64,000 nt of DNA, from positions 186,001 to 250,000 of the forward strand of contig NZ_CP103788.1 of assembly GCF_041729705.1 (NCBI RefSeq). The letters run 5' to 3'. A model generated the notes under the pieces. The model was given only the letters and a program-made list of their open reading frames with translations. It searched no databases and was not told where the DNA came from. The translations under genes were made by a program, and so were the position numbers. Positions 25,724 through 33,827 of this stretch are shown here, piece by piece (within the stretch, counting starts at the first letter, position 1; every line of letters begins with the position of its first letter). The DNA comes from Candidatus Phytoplasma solani. Lineage in GTDB: Bacteria; Bacillota_I; Bacilli_A; Acholeplasmatales; Acholeplasmataceae.

Positions 25724-26932
25724 ATGATGAATGATAAAAAACGCAAAAATATTATTATTGGCGTTTCAATTATATTTTTAATTTTTATTGTTTTTATTCA
25801 CTATAATAAAATCAACAACACTACTAATAACACTACCGAAAAAACAGTTAAAAAAAATGATTATCAATCCAACGGAAAAATTATTCCGTATATAAATAAA
25901 TACAGTGAAGCCAATAATGAAAAAGTTAAAAAAAATGATTACCAAGATAACGAAGAAACAATTAAAACTAAAACCGAATATGATCAAGACACTGACAAAC
26001 TATTTAAAAAAACTTATTATCGTTCCAACAAAAAAAACGATTGATTATATAGAAGAATTGGATAAAACCACCGGCAAAAAAATTAAATACATTAAATACA
26101 AATACGATGGGGAAACTATTGATTATATAAATGAATACGATAAAGACGATGGCCAACTAATGAAAACAACTTACTACAATTATGACGAAAAAACTATTGA
26201 TCGTGAAATTGAAATTGTTAAAGACACTGGTAATACCAAAACAACTAAATACAAAAATAACGGAACAATTATTAATTATATAAGTGAAGTTGATAAAAAC
26301 ACTGGCCAAACAGTTAAATACATTAAATACAAATACAACAAACACAATGAAAACATCATTGATTATATTGAAGAATATGATAAAGACACTGGTAAAAAAG
26401 TTAAATACATTGAATACAGATATAATAAATACAATAAAAACATTATTGATTATATTGAGGAATTTGATAAAGACACCGAAAAACTAGTTAAAAAAACTGA
26501 TTACAAATACTGCTACGCAGAAACTACTATTGATTATACAGTTGAAATTCAATATGATCAAACCACTGGCAAAATAATTAAACAAACTCATTACCGAGAT
26601 GATCGAACAATTCGATATATAAGTAAACACGATAAAAAAACCGGCAAACTAGTTGAACGAACTAATTATAAATCCGACGGAAAAACAATTTATTTTATAG
26701 AGAAATACGATCAAGAAACTGAAAAAAAAGTTAAAGAAACTACATACCGTTCCAACGGAAAAACTATTGATTATATTGAGGAATTTGATAAAGACACTGG
26801 CGAACCAGTTAAAACAACTTATTTCTTTCCCGACGAAAAAAAATTTGGTTTATAAATTATTACAAACCCGACGGAACTATTGATTATACAATTTATTACA
26901 AACTCGACGGAACTATTGATTATATAGAATAG
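25724..26932 (+). CDS. DUF2963 repeat protein, frame broken twice in poly(A) runs
   Basis: The N-terminus has basic residues and one helix (IIIGVSIIFLIFIVFIHY), so it is probably membrane-anchored or exported. The rest is about eleven repeats of roughly 28 residues built on TIDYIEEYDKDTGKxVKxTxY, the phytoplasma DUF2963 repeat. The first frame ends at 26044; deleting one A from A8 at 26030-26037 continues RSNKKTIDYIEEL without loss. A second A8 at 26836-26843 causes a stop at 26855; a one-base change there restores two further repeats to 26932. Without correction only a 106-residue anchor part is made. The function is unknown; repeats of this kind suggest a surface protein interacting with host or vector (inference). 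Confidence 0.7.
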
Positions 26933-26961
26933 CATTAAAATATTAACATTACAATCATAAT

Positions 26962-27016
26962 AAAAAAAAGACTATCGTTTTAATGAAGCACACTCGGCAG
27001 ATTCGATAGTTTTTTT
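26962..27016 (+). terminator. Terminator of variable-locus unit 2
   Basis: The stem actatcg/cgatagt encloses an unusual 26-nt loop containing gcacactcggcag. An almost identical loop occurs at 28621. Confidence 0.7.
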
Positions 27017-27134
27017 ATATGACACTTCAAATTAACAAAAAGTTATTTCAAAGTTCTAAAAACTAATAATTTTGAAAATAAAAAAATATATTAAAAAAAA
27101 GTAAAAACCTTATTAAATGAAGTTTTTCCAAGCG

Positions 27135-27160
27135 TTAAACTTGTTTTTTTGAGGTATAAT
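27135..27160 (+). promoter_or_regulatory. Variable-locus promoter copy 3 (T7)
   Basis: The block gcgttaaacttg, 7 T, gagg and TATAATTATAATTAATGG. The T run is half as long as in copies 1 and 2. Confidence 0.6.
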
Positions 27161-27253
27161 TATAATTAATGGTGGTTTTATTTTTATTAATTGCTATCAC
27201 TAGAATATAAGAAATGGGGGTTTTATTTATTGATTACTGAAGTGTTATAAAAA

Positions 27254-27355
27254 ATGATAAATGATAAAAAACGCAAAAATATTATTAGTTTCACGTTGAG
27301 ATTAATTTGTAGTGAAAATCAAGATGACATAACAACTATGGGTAGTTTATATTAA
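27254..27355 (+). pseudogene. 5' remnant of a DUF2963 gene (second copy)
   Basis: A 33-codon frame starting MINDKKRKNIIS, nearly the same as 24401-24517 but ending earlier (ITTMGSLY). Confidence 0.5.
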
Positions 27356-27447
27356 AAGTGATATAAAAAAAATATAATTTGGTATCAAACTGTTAAATAT
27401 TTATTTTTAATAAAAAAACAAAATTATTATGAAAGAAGGTCTTTATT

Positions 27448-28326
27448 ATGTCTTTTTTATCTACAGAATACGAAAAAATTTTTTTCCAAATTAAAAAAAA
27501 AGAAGATGATGACAACAAACTAAGATTATTAAATAATTTAATTACTAAAATCAAGGTAATTGACAAAAATATATTGTCTGCAGAAGAAAAAGTTAAAATG
27601 GAAGTTTTACTTAATAATATAGAAATAGAAATAAAGAATGTAGAACATATTATAAAAGAATTTTTTGAAATTTCTGCAATAAATCAAAACAAAGGAAATC
27701 TTTATAGTAACAACAATCCTGTAAATCAACCATATAATAACCAACAATATCCAAACAACAATCCTATAAATCCACCACAAAATCCATATCCACCACAAAA
27801 TCCAAATAATAATCCTGCAAATCAACCATATAATAATCAACAATATCCAAACAACAATCCTATGAATCTACCATATAATAACCAACAATATCCTCCAAAT
27901 AACAATTCTATGAATCCACTATATAATAACCAACGATATTCAAATAACAAAAATTTGTTGGTTAAAATAGGGTGTGTACTTTGTATCATTGATTTTACAC
28001 TGGAGATAATTATTGGTCTTTTGGGTTTTGGTGGTAACTATAGTAGTAAGGATCCTAATTTTTCAGTATTTTTAGCATCATTATTGTTTATTACAACAAT
28101 ATTTTCGTTGTTTATTTATTTTTATGTAAAAATTTTTCGAGGAAAAGCTAGTAATACACAAAGAATATTATTTGGGATATTAGGAATTTTGATGGGTATT
28201 TTATTTTGTTGTTCAAGTTCACGTAATTTATTATTATTTTCTTTAGGTACTGCTTTAGGCGGTTTGTTTATTTTGTTAGGAGAAAATAAAGATAATAATC
28301 CTATGAATCTACCATATAACAATTAA
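27448..28326 (+). CDS. Modular membrane protein: coiled N-terminus, Pro/Asn repeats, C-terminal domain B
   Basis: A 292-residue protein whose first ~110 residues are the same as those of the 24564 product, including a nearly unchanged upstream region. The Pro/Asn repeat zone is longer (to about residue 168). The C-terminal domain is different, with four predicted helices (LLVKIGCVLCIIDFTLEIII, VFLASLLFITTIFSLFIYF, ILFGILGILMGILFCC, LLLFSLGTALGGLFILLG), and the protein ends with another MNLPYNN repeat. Directly after the stop the DNA continues with a decayed copy of the sequence that in the other gene follows the repeat. This suggests domain B was inserted between Pro/Asn repeats. Function unknown. 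Confidence 0.65.
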   Translation: MSFLSTEYEKIFFQIKKKEDDDNKLRLLNNLITKIKVIDKNILSAEEKVKMEVLLNNIEIEIKNVEHIIKEFFEISAINQNKGNLYSNNNPVNQPYNNQQYPNNNPINPPQNPYPPQNPNNNPANQPYNNQQYPNNNPMNLPYNNQQYPPNNNSMNPLYNNQRYSNNKNLLVKIGCVLCIIDFTLEIIIGLLGFGGNYSSKDPNFSVFLASLLFITTIFSLFIYFYVKIFRGKASNTQRILFGILGILMGILFCCSSSRNLLLFSLGTALGGLFILLGENKDNNPMNLPYNN

Positions 28327-28600
28327 TATCCAAATAATAATCATATTTATTATCATAATTTTAACAACCAGCAAAATTAAAAAAAATTAGGTAAAGTGGG
28401 ATATATTTTTATTTATTTCTATTATAAAAACTAGTTTTTTTATTTATTCAAGTACCGATAAAGAAATTAAATCAACTAATTACTGATCTGATAAAAAAAT
28501 TCAATTTATAAATGGATTTGATAAAAACACTGAACTATTTAAAGACACTTATTGCAACCCCGACGAAACTATTAAAGAAGTAAAAACATATTAATCATAA
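28327..28600 (+). pseudogene. Remnants of C-terminal domain A and of a DUF2963 tail
   Basis: First, YPNNNHIYYHNFNNQQN and KLGKVGYIF correspond to residues just before domain A of the 24564 protein. Then follow TDKEIKSTNY and QFINGFDKNT, the DUF2963 3' remnant also seen at 25300. Stops occur in all frames. Confidence 0.6.
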
Positions 28601-28620
28601 TAAAACATATTAATCATAAT

Positions 28621-28677
28621 AAAAAAAGACTATCGTTTTAATGAAGCACACCCGGCAGACCCGATAGTCTTTTTTTA
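28621..28677 (+). terminator. Terminator of variable-locus unit 3
   Basis: The stem gactatcg/cgatagtc encloses a large loop with gcacacccggcag and is followed by a T7 run. Confidence 0.75.
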
Positions 28678-28792
28678 TATGACACTTAAAATTAACAAAA
28701 AGATATTTCAAAGACCTAAAAACTAATAATTTTGAAAATAAAAAAATATCATAAGAAGGCAATAACCTTATTAAATTGATTTTTGGCAAGCG

Positions 28793-28817
28793 TTAAACTT
28801 TTTTTTTGATGTATAAT
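28793..28817 (+). promoter_or_regulatory. Variable-locus promoter copy 4 (T9)
   Basis: The block gcgttaaac, 9 T with no G interruption, gatg and TATAATTATAATTAATAG. Confidence 0.6.
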
Positions 28818-28886
28818 TATAATTAATAGTAGTTTTATAGTTTTATTTTATTCATTCTACCGCTGGAATATAGGAAAGGAGCTTTT

Positions 28887-29048
28887 ATGAAAAAAAATAG
28901 AATCGGTACCGGTACGATTATTGCTATTACTGTTACGTTTATCTTAATTTTAGTTGGTTTAGTATTTTTTTCAATTAGAAACAAATTAAAATTGAAACCT
29001 TGGATGCACTCTGCTGCCGAATTAAAAAATGCTGGACATACCGGCTAA
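28887..29048 (+). CDS. Short membrane-anchored protein, 5' part of a frameshifted ELKxAG repeat gene
   Basis: A strong ribosome site (aggaaaggag) precedes the ATG. The 53-residue product has one N-terminal helix (TIIAITVTFILILVGLVFF) followed by AAELKNAGHTG and a stop. Removing one C near 29043 continues the frame as AKELKDAGHPNLSKL to 29130, a second copy of the ten-residue unit A-x-ELK-x-AG-H-x. It is the last unit of the variable locus and uses promoter copy 4. Function unknown. From 29131 to 29570 I see only A+T-rich sequence with scattered TATAAT-like boxes (for example 29187). Confidence 0.5.
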   Translation: MKKNRIGTGTIIAITVTFILILVGLVFFSIRNKLKLKPWMHSAAELKNAGHTG

Positions 29049-29570
29049 AGAATTAAAAGATGCTGGACACCCTAATCTATCAAAATTAAAATATCTTTTT
29101 TTGCAGAAATTAACACTTTCATGCCAATAATAAAAACAAAAAATATATTTAGCTCACAAATTTGTTTTTAAAAAATATTTTTTTAGTATAATATAAGTAT
29201 ATTAGATAGTATTTTGATCTTATTAATTATATTTGAAAAATACATTCCAATTTGTCCAATAATTATTTCTAAATTATTAAGTTAAAAAATATAAAATTTT
29301 ATTAACTAGCACTAGAAAAATATGTGTTTTAAACTAACTTTTTAACTTTGATTAACAATAAATCCTTTTTTTGATTAAATTCATATTTTAACAATGATTT
29401 AATTTATTTTTGAAACTAACTTTTTTTCGACTTTTAATATTTCTCAAGTTATTTAAAAATTTAAAAAAATGTAGATTTTTTTATTGTTTAACTTCAAATA
29501 ATAAATGCAATAATCATATTTTGAAGATAATATAAAATAAAAAAGAGACATCATAATCTGGAGGTTATAC

Positions 29571-31256
29571 GTGAATGACATTAATTTTTTTGCTTTAGGT
29601 GGGTTAGGTGAAAATGGCAAAAATTTTTACCTTTTACAAATTAATGAATCTTATTTTATTATTGATGCAGGCTTAAAATACCCTAATATTTCCTTATATG
29701 GGATAGATTCAATGATAGCTGATTACTATAAATTAGAAAACATTCAAGATCAAATTAAAGGGATATTTTTGTCCTCAGCTTTTGAAACTAATTTAGGAGC
29801 TTTACCTTATTTAATCAAAGATTTAAATTTACCCATTTATACTTCTTATTTCACTTTGCAAGTGTTAAAAGCTCATTTCCAAAGTCATAAAATCAATTAT
29901 AAAGATTTTAATTTAAACATTGTTAAAGTCGATGAAGTGCTTCATTTCGAAGATGTTGAAGTATCTTTTTTTGCCACTTCACAATCTATCCCAGAAACCT
30001 TAGGTTTTTCTTTTCGAACTCAAAGGGGAGCCATTGTATACCTTGGCGATTTAAAATCGTTAGAAACGAATTCTAAATTTTTTCAAACCAATTTTAACAA
30101 ACTATCACAAATTACTCAACAAAAAGTTTTAGCTTTACTACCATCTTCCCAAGAGGCTTTTAATAATTCTTATGATCATAATGAAAATAATTTTGAGCAT
30201 AAAATCAATAATTACCTCATTAATTACTCTTTAAACCCAAAAGGTATTATGGTTATTGCTTCTTTAATGCCTGATATTTTAAAAACACAAATAGCACTTA
30301 ATTTAGCTTGTCGATTAAACTTAAAAGTAGCTTTTTTAGGATATAAAAAAGAAAAAATTATTGAAGTTGCCTTAAAAAAAGCTTTTTTAAAAATTCCTCC
30401 TTCCAATTTGGTTGAATTAAACACTTTCGAAGAACATCGCAAACATCATCAATTAGTAGTTTTTCTTTTCGGTAAGCATTTTGACACTTTACAACGTTTA
30501 CAAAAAATGGGAAAACACGTTGATCGAACAATACACTTAAATTCTCAAGATTTAGTTTTATTGATGTCAAAAGAAATAGCAGGAATTTCAAAGATGCAAT
30601 CTCAAACTTTAGATCTTTTGTCGCGTCACAATATTAAAGCTCATGTGGTGGTCAAAGATTTATCGACTTATGAAAGCAATTACGAACAAAATTTAAAAAT
30701 TATTTTAAATTTATTAAAACCTAATTATATTATTCCTGTGATGGGAGAATATCGTCATCAATTTCAAGTTAAAAAAATAGCTCAAAAAATAGGTTTTAAG
30801 TCGTCTCAAGTCTTTTTGTTAGAAAATGGTTCCATTTGGCATTGCCCCGCTTGCAAAGAACCTTTTGTTGAACACAAAGCCATGACTTTGGGCGAAATTT
30901 TAATTGATGGCACTCCTGTTATAGATGGACAAAATTTCATTATGAAAGACCGCGAACTTTTAGCAGCTGATGGAGTTGTAATTGTAGTTGCTAACGTTAA
31001 CGCTAAATATAAAAAAATTGTAGGCGAACCTCAAATAGTGAGCAAAGGTTTTTTAGGACAAACAGAAACTGAGCATATCTTTCCTAAGTTAAAAGCTGTC
31101 TTTGACAACAAAAGTGCTTTTTTTCTACAAAAAAAATATATCAAATGGAATGATTTTAAAAAACACATTAGAGAATCTTTAGTAAAATTTTTATTTAAAG
31201 AAACTAAAAAAAGACCGATTATAATTCCTATTTTTATTAGTGTTAAAAACGAATAA
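29571..31256 (+). CDS. Ribonuclease J-like protein lacking the catalytic motif (RNase J2-like)
   Basis: A 561-residue beta-CASP metallo-beta-lactamase-fold protein starting at GTG after ggaggt. It aligns along its whole length with the RNase J at 33828 (FFALGGLGENGKN, DAGLKYPNISLYGIDSMIADY, NLLKPNYIIPVMGEYRHQ). The metal-binding HGHEDHIGG of the active enzyme is replaced by SSAFETNLG, the HSIPDTFG histidine is Gln, and the HVSGHG and VHGEH histidines are lost. It should therefore not cleave RNA itself. It may be a structural partner, like B. subtilis J2 in the J1-J2 complex (inference). degV follows 46 bp downstream. Confidence 0.8.
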   Translation: MNDINFFALGGLGENGKNFYLLQINESYFIIDAGLKYPNISLYGIDSMIADYYKLENIQDQIKGIFLSSAFETNLGALPYLIKDLNLPIYTSYFTLQVLKAHFQSHKINYKDFNLNIVKVDEVLHFEDVEVSFFATSQSIPETLGFSFRTQRGAIVYLGDLKSLETNSKFFQTNFNKLSQITQQKVLALLPSSQEAFNNSYDHNENNFEHKINNYLINYSLNPKGIMVIASLMPDILKTQIALNLACRLNLKVAFLGYKKEKIIEVALKKAFLKIPPSNLVELNTFEEHRKHHQLVVFLFGKHFDTLQRLQKMGKHVDRTIHLNSQDLVLLMSKEIAGISKMQSQTLDLLSRHNIKAHVVVKDLSTYESNYEQNLKIILNLLKPNYIIPVMGEYRHQFQVKKIAQKIGFKSSQVFLLENGSIWHCPACKEPFVEHKAMTLGEILIDGTPVIDGQNFIMKDRELLAADGVVIVVANVNAKYKKIVGEPQIVSKGFLGQTETEHIFPKLKAVFDNKSAFFLQKKYIKWNDFKKHIRESLVKFLFKETKKRPIIIPIFISVKNE

Positions 31257-31302
31257 GATCCGTTTAATTTGAGTAACGGCAAAAATTAAAGGAAAAGATG
31301 AT

Positions 31303-32157
31303 ATGAAAATAAAAGTTGCTGCAACTTCAACTAGTTGTCTTGATTATTATTCTCATAATTATGATATCGATATTATTAGAATTAAAATATTAATCGATGA
31401 TGTGGCATATCTTGATGGAGATACTATGAAATATAAGCCGTTTTATGAAATGTTTCAAAAAAATTCTAATTTTGTTCCTAAAACTTCGCAGGTATCAGTT
31501 GGAGAAATGGTTTTATATTTTGAAAAGTTAATTGATCAAGGTTATCAATCTGTTTTTATTACTACCCTATCTTCTGCTTTAAGTGGCACTTATAACGCCA
31601 TTATTCAAGCTGCAAAAACGGTCATAGATAAAATTGAAGTACACTGTTACGACACCAAAACTGTTTGCTTTTGTGAAGGTTATTTCTCCATCATAGCTTA
31701 TCAATTATTCCAACAAGGTAAAAATATCCAAGAAGTTTGGCAACATTTAGACCAAATTCGTAATAATAATACTATTTTTTTTATGACCCAAAAACTAACA
31801 CAATTAATCAAAAACGGAAGACTAACTGGGTCTAAAAGTTTTTTTGGCAGACTTTTGAGAGTCAAACCAATTTTACAAGTCCAATCCAATGGGCAAATTG
31901 CTTTAATCCAAAAAACCCTTAACACTAAGAAAGCTTTTTTATCTATCGTCAATAAAATTAAAGCTTATACTCAAAATCAAAGCTACGAAGCTCATTTAAT
32001 TTTTACCGGATATCCAGAATTAAAAGATGATTTTAAAAAAGTTTTAGCAACTCATTTAGGTTTAAAAAATTTGTTAGAAATACCTTTGACCCCTGTGATT
32101 GGTTGTCATGTCGGCAATAGTGCAATTGGGATAGGGATCATTAAAAAAATAAATTAA
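31303..32157 (+). CDS. degV: DegV family fatty-acid-binding protein
   Basis: A 284-residue protein with the family landmarks: an N-terminal VAATSTSCLD (DegV usually has a D-S-x-x-D/S-type start), VPKTSQVSVGEM near residue 62, ITTLSSALSGTYNAI near residue 90, and the C-terminal GCHVGNSAIGIGI. DegV/FakB proteins bind fatty acids; in Firmicutes they present them to the FakA kinase, giving acyl-phosphate for PlsX and PlsY. That would link it to plsY here (inference). The ribosome site is aaagga. It is probably co-transcribed with the preceding gene. Confidence 0.85.
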   Translation: MKIKVAATSTSCLDYYSHNYDIDIIRIKILIDDVAYLDGDTMKYKPFYEMFQKNSNFVPKTSQVSVGEMVLYFEKLIDQGYQSVFITTLSSALSGTYNAIIQAAKTVIDKIEVHCYDTKTVCFCEGYFSIIAYQLFQQGKNIQEVWQHLDQIRNNNTIFFMTQKLTQLIKNGRLTGSKSFFGRLLRVKPILQVQSNGQIALIQKTLNTKKAFLSIVNKIKAYTQNQSYEAHLIFTGYPELKDDFKKVLATHLGLKNLLEIPLTPVIGCHVGNSAIGIGIIKKIN

Positions 32158-32241
32158 TCTTTTTTTGTGTTTTTTTGTTGTCAATATTGTTTTTGTTGAC
32201 AACATTAAAAACCAAAGTTCGTAATAAAATATTGTTTGAGC

Positions 32242-32270
32242 TTGACTTTTATTATAAATCTTGATAAAAT
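32242..32270 (+). promoter_or_regulatory. Promoter of the tRNA cluster
   Basis: TTGACT and TAAAAT are separated by exactly 17 bp, about 107 bp upstream of the first tRNA. Confidence 0.7.
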
Positions 32271-32377
32271 TTAAAAGTAATCTTTGTGCTTGTTATTTTG
32301 TTTTATTGTCTGCTCTAAGAGATTATTTTACTTATTGTTTCTTTTTTCATAAAACAAATGATAAGTGTAAAACAATG

Positions 32378-32453
32378 GGCCCGTTGGAGAAACGGTTAAC
32401 TCACATGCCTTTCACGCATGCATTCACGGGTTCAAATCCCGTACGGGTCACCA
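32378..32453 (+). tRNA. trnE: tRNA-Glu (anticodon TTC)
   Basis: The acceptor strands ggcccgt and acgggtc pair over 7 bp, the anticodon loop holds TTC, the T arm has ggttcaaatcc, and CCA is encoded. Confidence 0.95.
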
Positions 32454-32461
32454 AATAAAGA

Positions 32462-32538
<77 letters not shown>

Positions 32539-32559
32539 TTAAAACAAAAAATAAACTTA

Positions 32560-32636
32560 CGGGAAGTAGCTTAGCTTGGCATAGCGCCTGGTTTGGGACC
32601 AGGAGGTCGCGGGTTCAAATCCTGCCTTCCCGACCA
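32560..32636 (+). tRNA. trnP: tRNA-Pro (anticodon TGG)
   Basis: The acceptor cgggaag pairs with cttcccg, the anticodon stem cctgg/ccagg encloses tttggga, the T arm is cgggttcaaatcctg, and CCA is encoded. Confidence 0.95.
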
Positions 32637-32641
32637 TTGAA

Positions 32642-32716
32642 GCGGGCGTCGTATAATGGCCATTACCTTAGCCTTCCAAGCTAAAGACGTGGGTTCGATT
32701 CCCATCGCCCGCTCCA
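32642..32716 (+). tRNA. trnG: tRNA-Gly (anticodon TCC)
   Basis: The acceptor gcgggcg pairs with cgcccgc, the anticodon stem ttagc/gctaa encloses cttccaa, the T arm is gtgggttcgattcccat, and CCA is encoded. Confidence 0.95.
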
Positions 32717-32761
32717 TTTATTTTTATTAATTTAAATTAATATTTAGTGTATATATAAAAT

Positions 32762-32809
32762 AAAAGTCAAACCACTTATCTTCAAAAATAAGTTAGTTTG
32801 ACTTTTTTT
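32762..32809. terminator. Bidirectional terminator between tRNAs and the HAD gene
   Basis: The arms aagtcaaac..acttat and ataagt..gtttgactt form a long stem flanked by A and T runs. It serves the rightward tRNAs and the leftward gene at 33642. Confidence 0.85.
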
Positions 32810-32844
32810 CATTAAAAAATCACTTTATACAATTGATAATTTTT

Positions 32845-33642
32845 TTATTTAATTAACCTTGCTTGTTTAAAAAAATCATAAATCAAATCTTCATCAATAT
32901 GAGGACTGACCAGATTAGCAATACTTTTTAATTCTTGTATTTTAGTATTGCCCATAGTAATTGATATATCGGCTAATTTTAACATTTCAAAATCGTTGGG
33001 TCCGTCCCCCATACAAATTAATTGATGATTAGGGTATAGTTTTTTAATTTGTTTAATGCCATAAGATTTATCAACTTTTTGATACATCAAATCTACATAT
33101 CCCCCTTCCCAAAAATAAGCTTTCAACTCCTTCATTTTGGTTAAAAAATGTTGAATTTTTATTTTTTGGAAGTCTTTTTGATATAATAAAGTCATTTGAT
33201 AGATTTTATGTAACAAAAAAAAATCTTTAGTTAAGGTGATTGGGTTTTCGATTTCAAAATCATTAATATTATCAAGATTATCGTTTGTTTGATTACCGAC
33301 TGTAAAAGCTTTTTCAAAACCAAAAAGGGTCATAGTGATTGTTGCATCTTTTTGTATTTCTCTTTGCACTTTGATAATGCTTTTTTGATCAAAACAAACT
33401 TCATCAATAACTTGATCACCAATCATAGTTAAAGCGCCATTAGATAAAACAAAATATTTAAATAAATGTATAATCTCTTGCAAAACATCTAATCTGCCAT
33501 AATTTCTACCAGTAGCAATTCCTAATTTGACATCAGGATCTTGTGCTAGTTTTTGAATTAATTTTTTGGTTTGATTGGGGATGGCTTTTTTTTCATTACT
33601 TCTTAAAGTACCGTCAATATCAAAAAAAATTAATTTTTTCAT
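32845..33642 (-). CDS. Cof-type HAD phosphatase (HAD-IIB)
   Basis: A 265-residue hydrolase. The nucleophile motif is FFDIDGTLRS at the N-terminus, motif II is the T in GIATGRNYGR near residue 45, the motif III lysine lies in KVDKSYGIKQI near residue 195, and motif IV is CMGDGPNDFEML near residue 218. The large cap between motifs II and III is the C2B type. Members dephosphorylate sugar phosphates, pyridoxal phosphate or FMN; the substrate here cannot be told. The ribosome site is aggtgat. It is the only leftward housekeeping gene in the right two thirds of the window. Confidence 0.88.
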   Translation of the reverse strand: MKKLIFFDIDGTLRSNEKKAIPNQTKKLIQKLAQDPDVKLGIATGRNYGRLDVLQEIIHLFKYFVLSNGALTMIGDQVIDEVCFDQKSIIKVQREIQKDATITMTLFGFEKAFTVGNQTNDNLDNINDFEIENPITLTKDFFLLHKIYQMTLLYQKDFQKIKIQHFLTKMKELKAYFWEGGYVDLMYQKVDKSYGIKQIKKLYPNHQLICMGDGPNDFEMLKLADISITMGNTKIQELKSIANLVSPHIDEDLIYDFFKQARLIK

Positions 33643-33827
33643 AAAATATGATCACCTATTTTCTTTTATTTAAGATTATTTGTTATAAATTTTTCATTTT
33701 TTTATCTACAAACGTAATATTATAAATAATTAATTATAATTATTGCTTATATTATACTATAATATAGATAGTAATAATCGTCAAAATACGATTTAATATG
33801 TTAATTTTACCCAAGGAGAATGTTTTT

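Noticed and set aside
32261-32458. Rightward 65-codon frame
   Set aside because: It runs through the tRNA-Glu gene and its leader and has no ribosome site.
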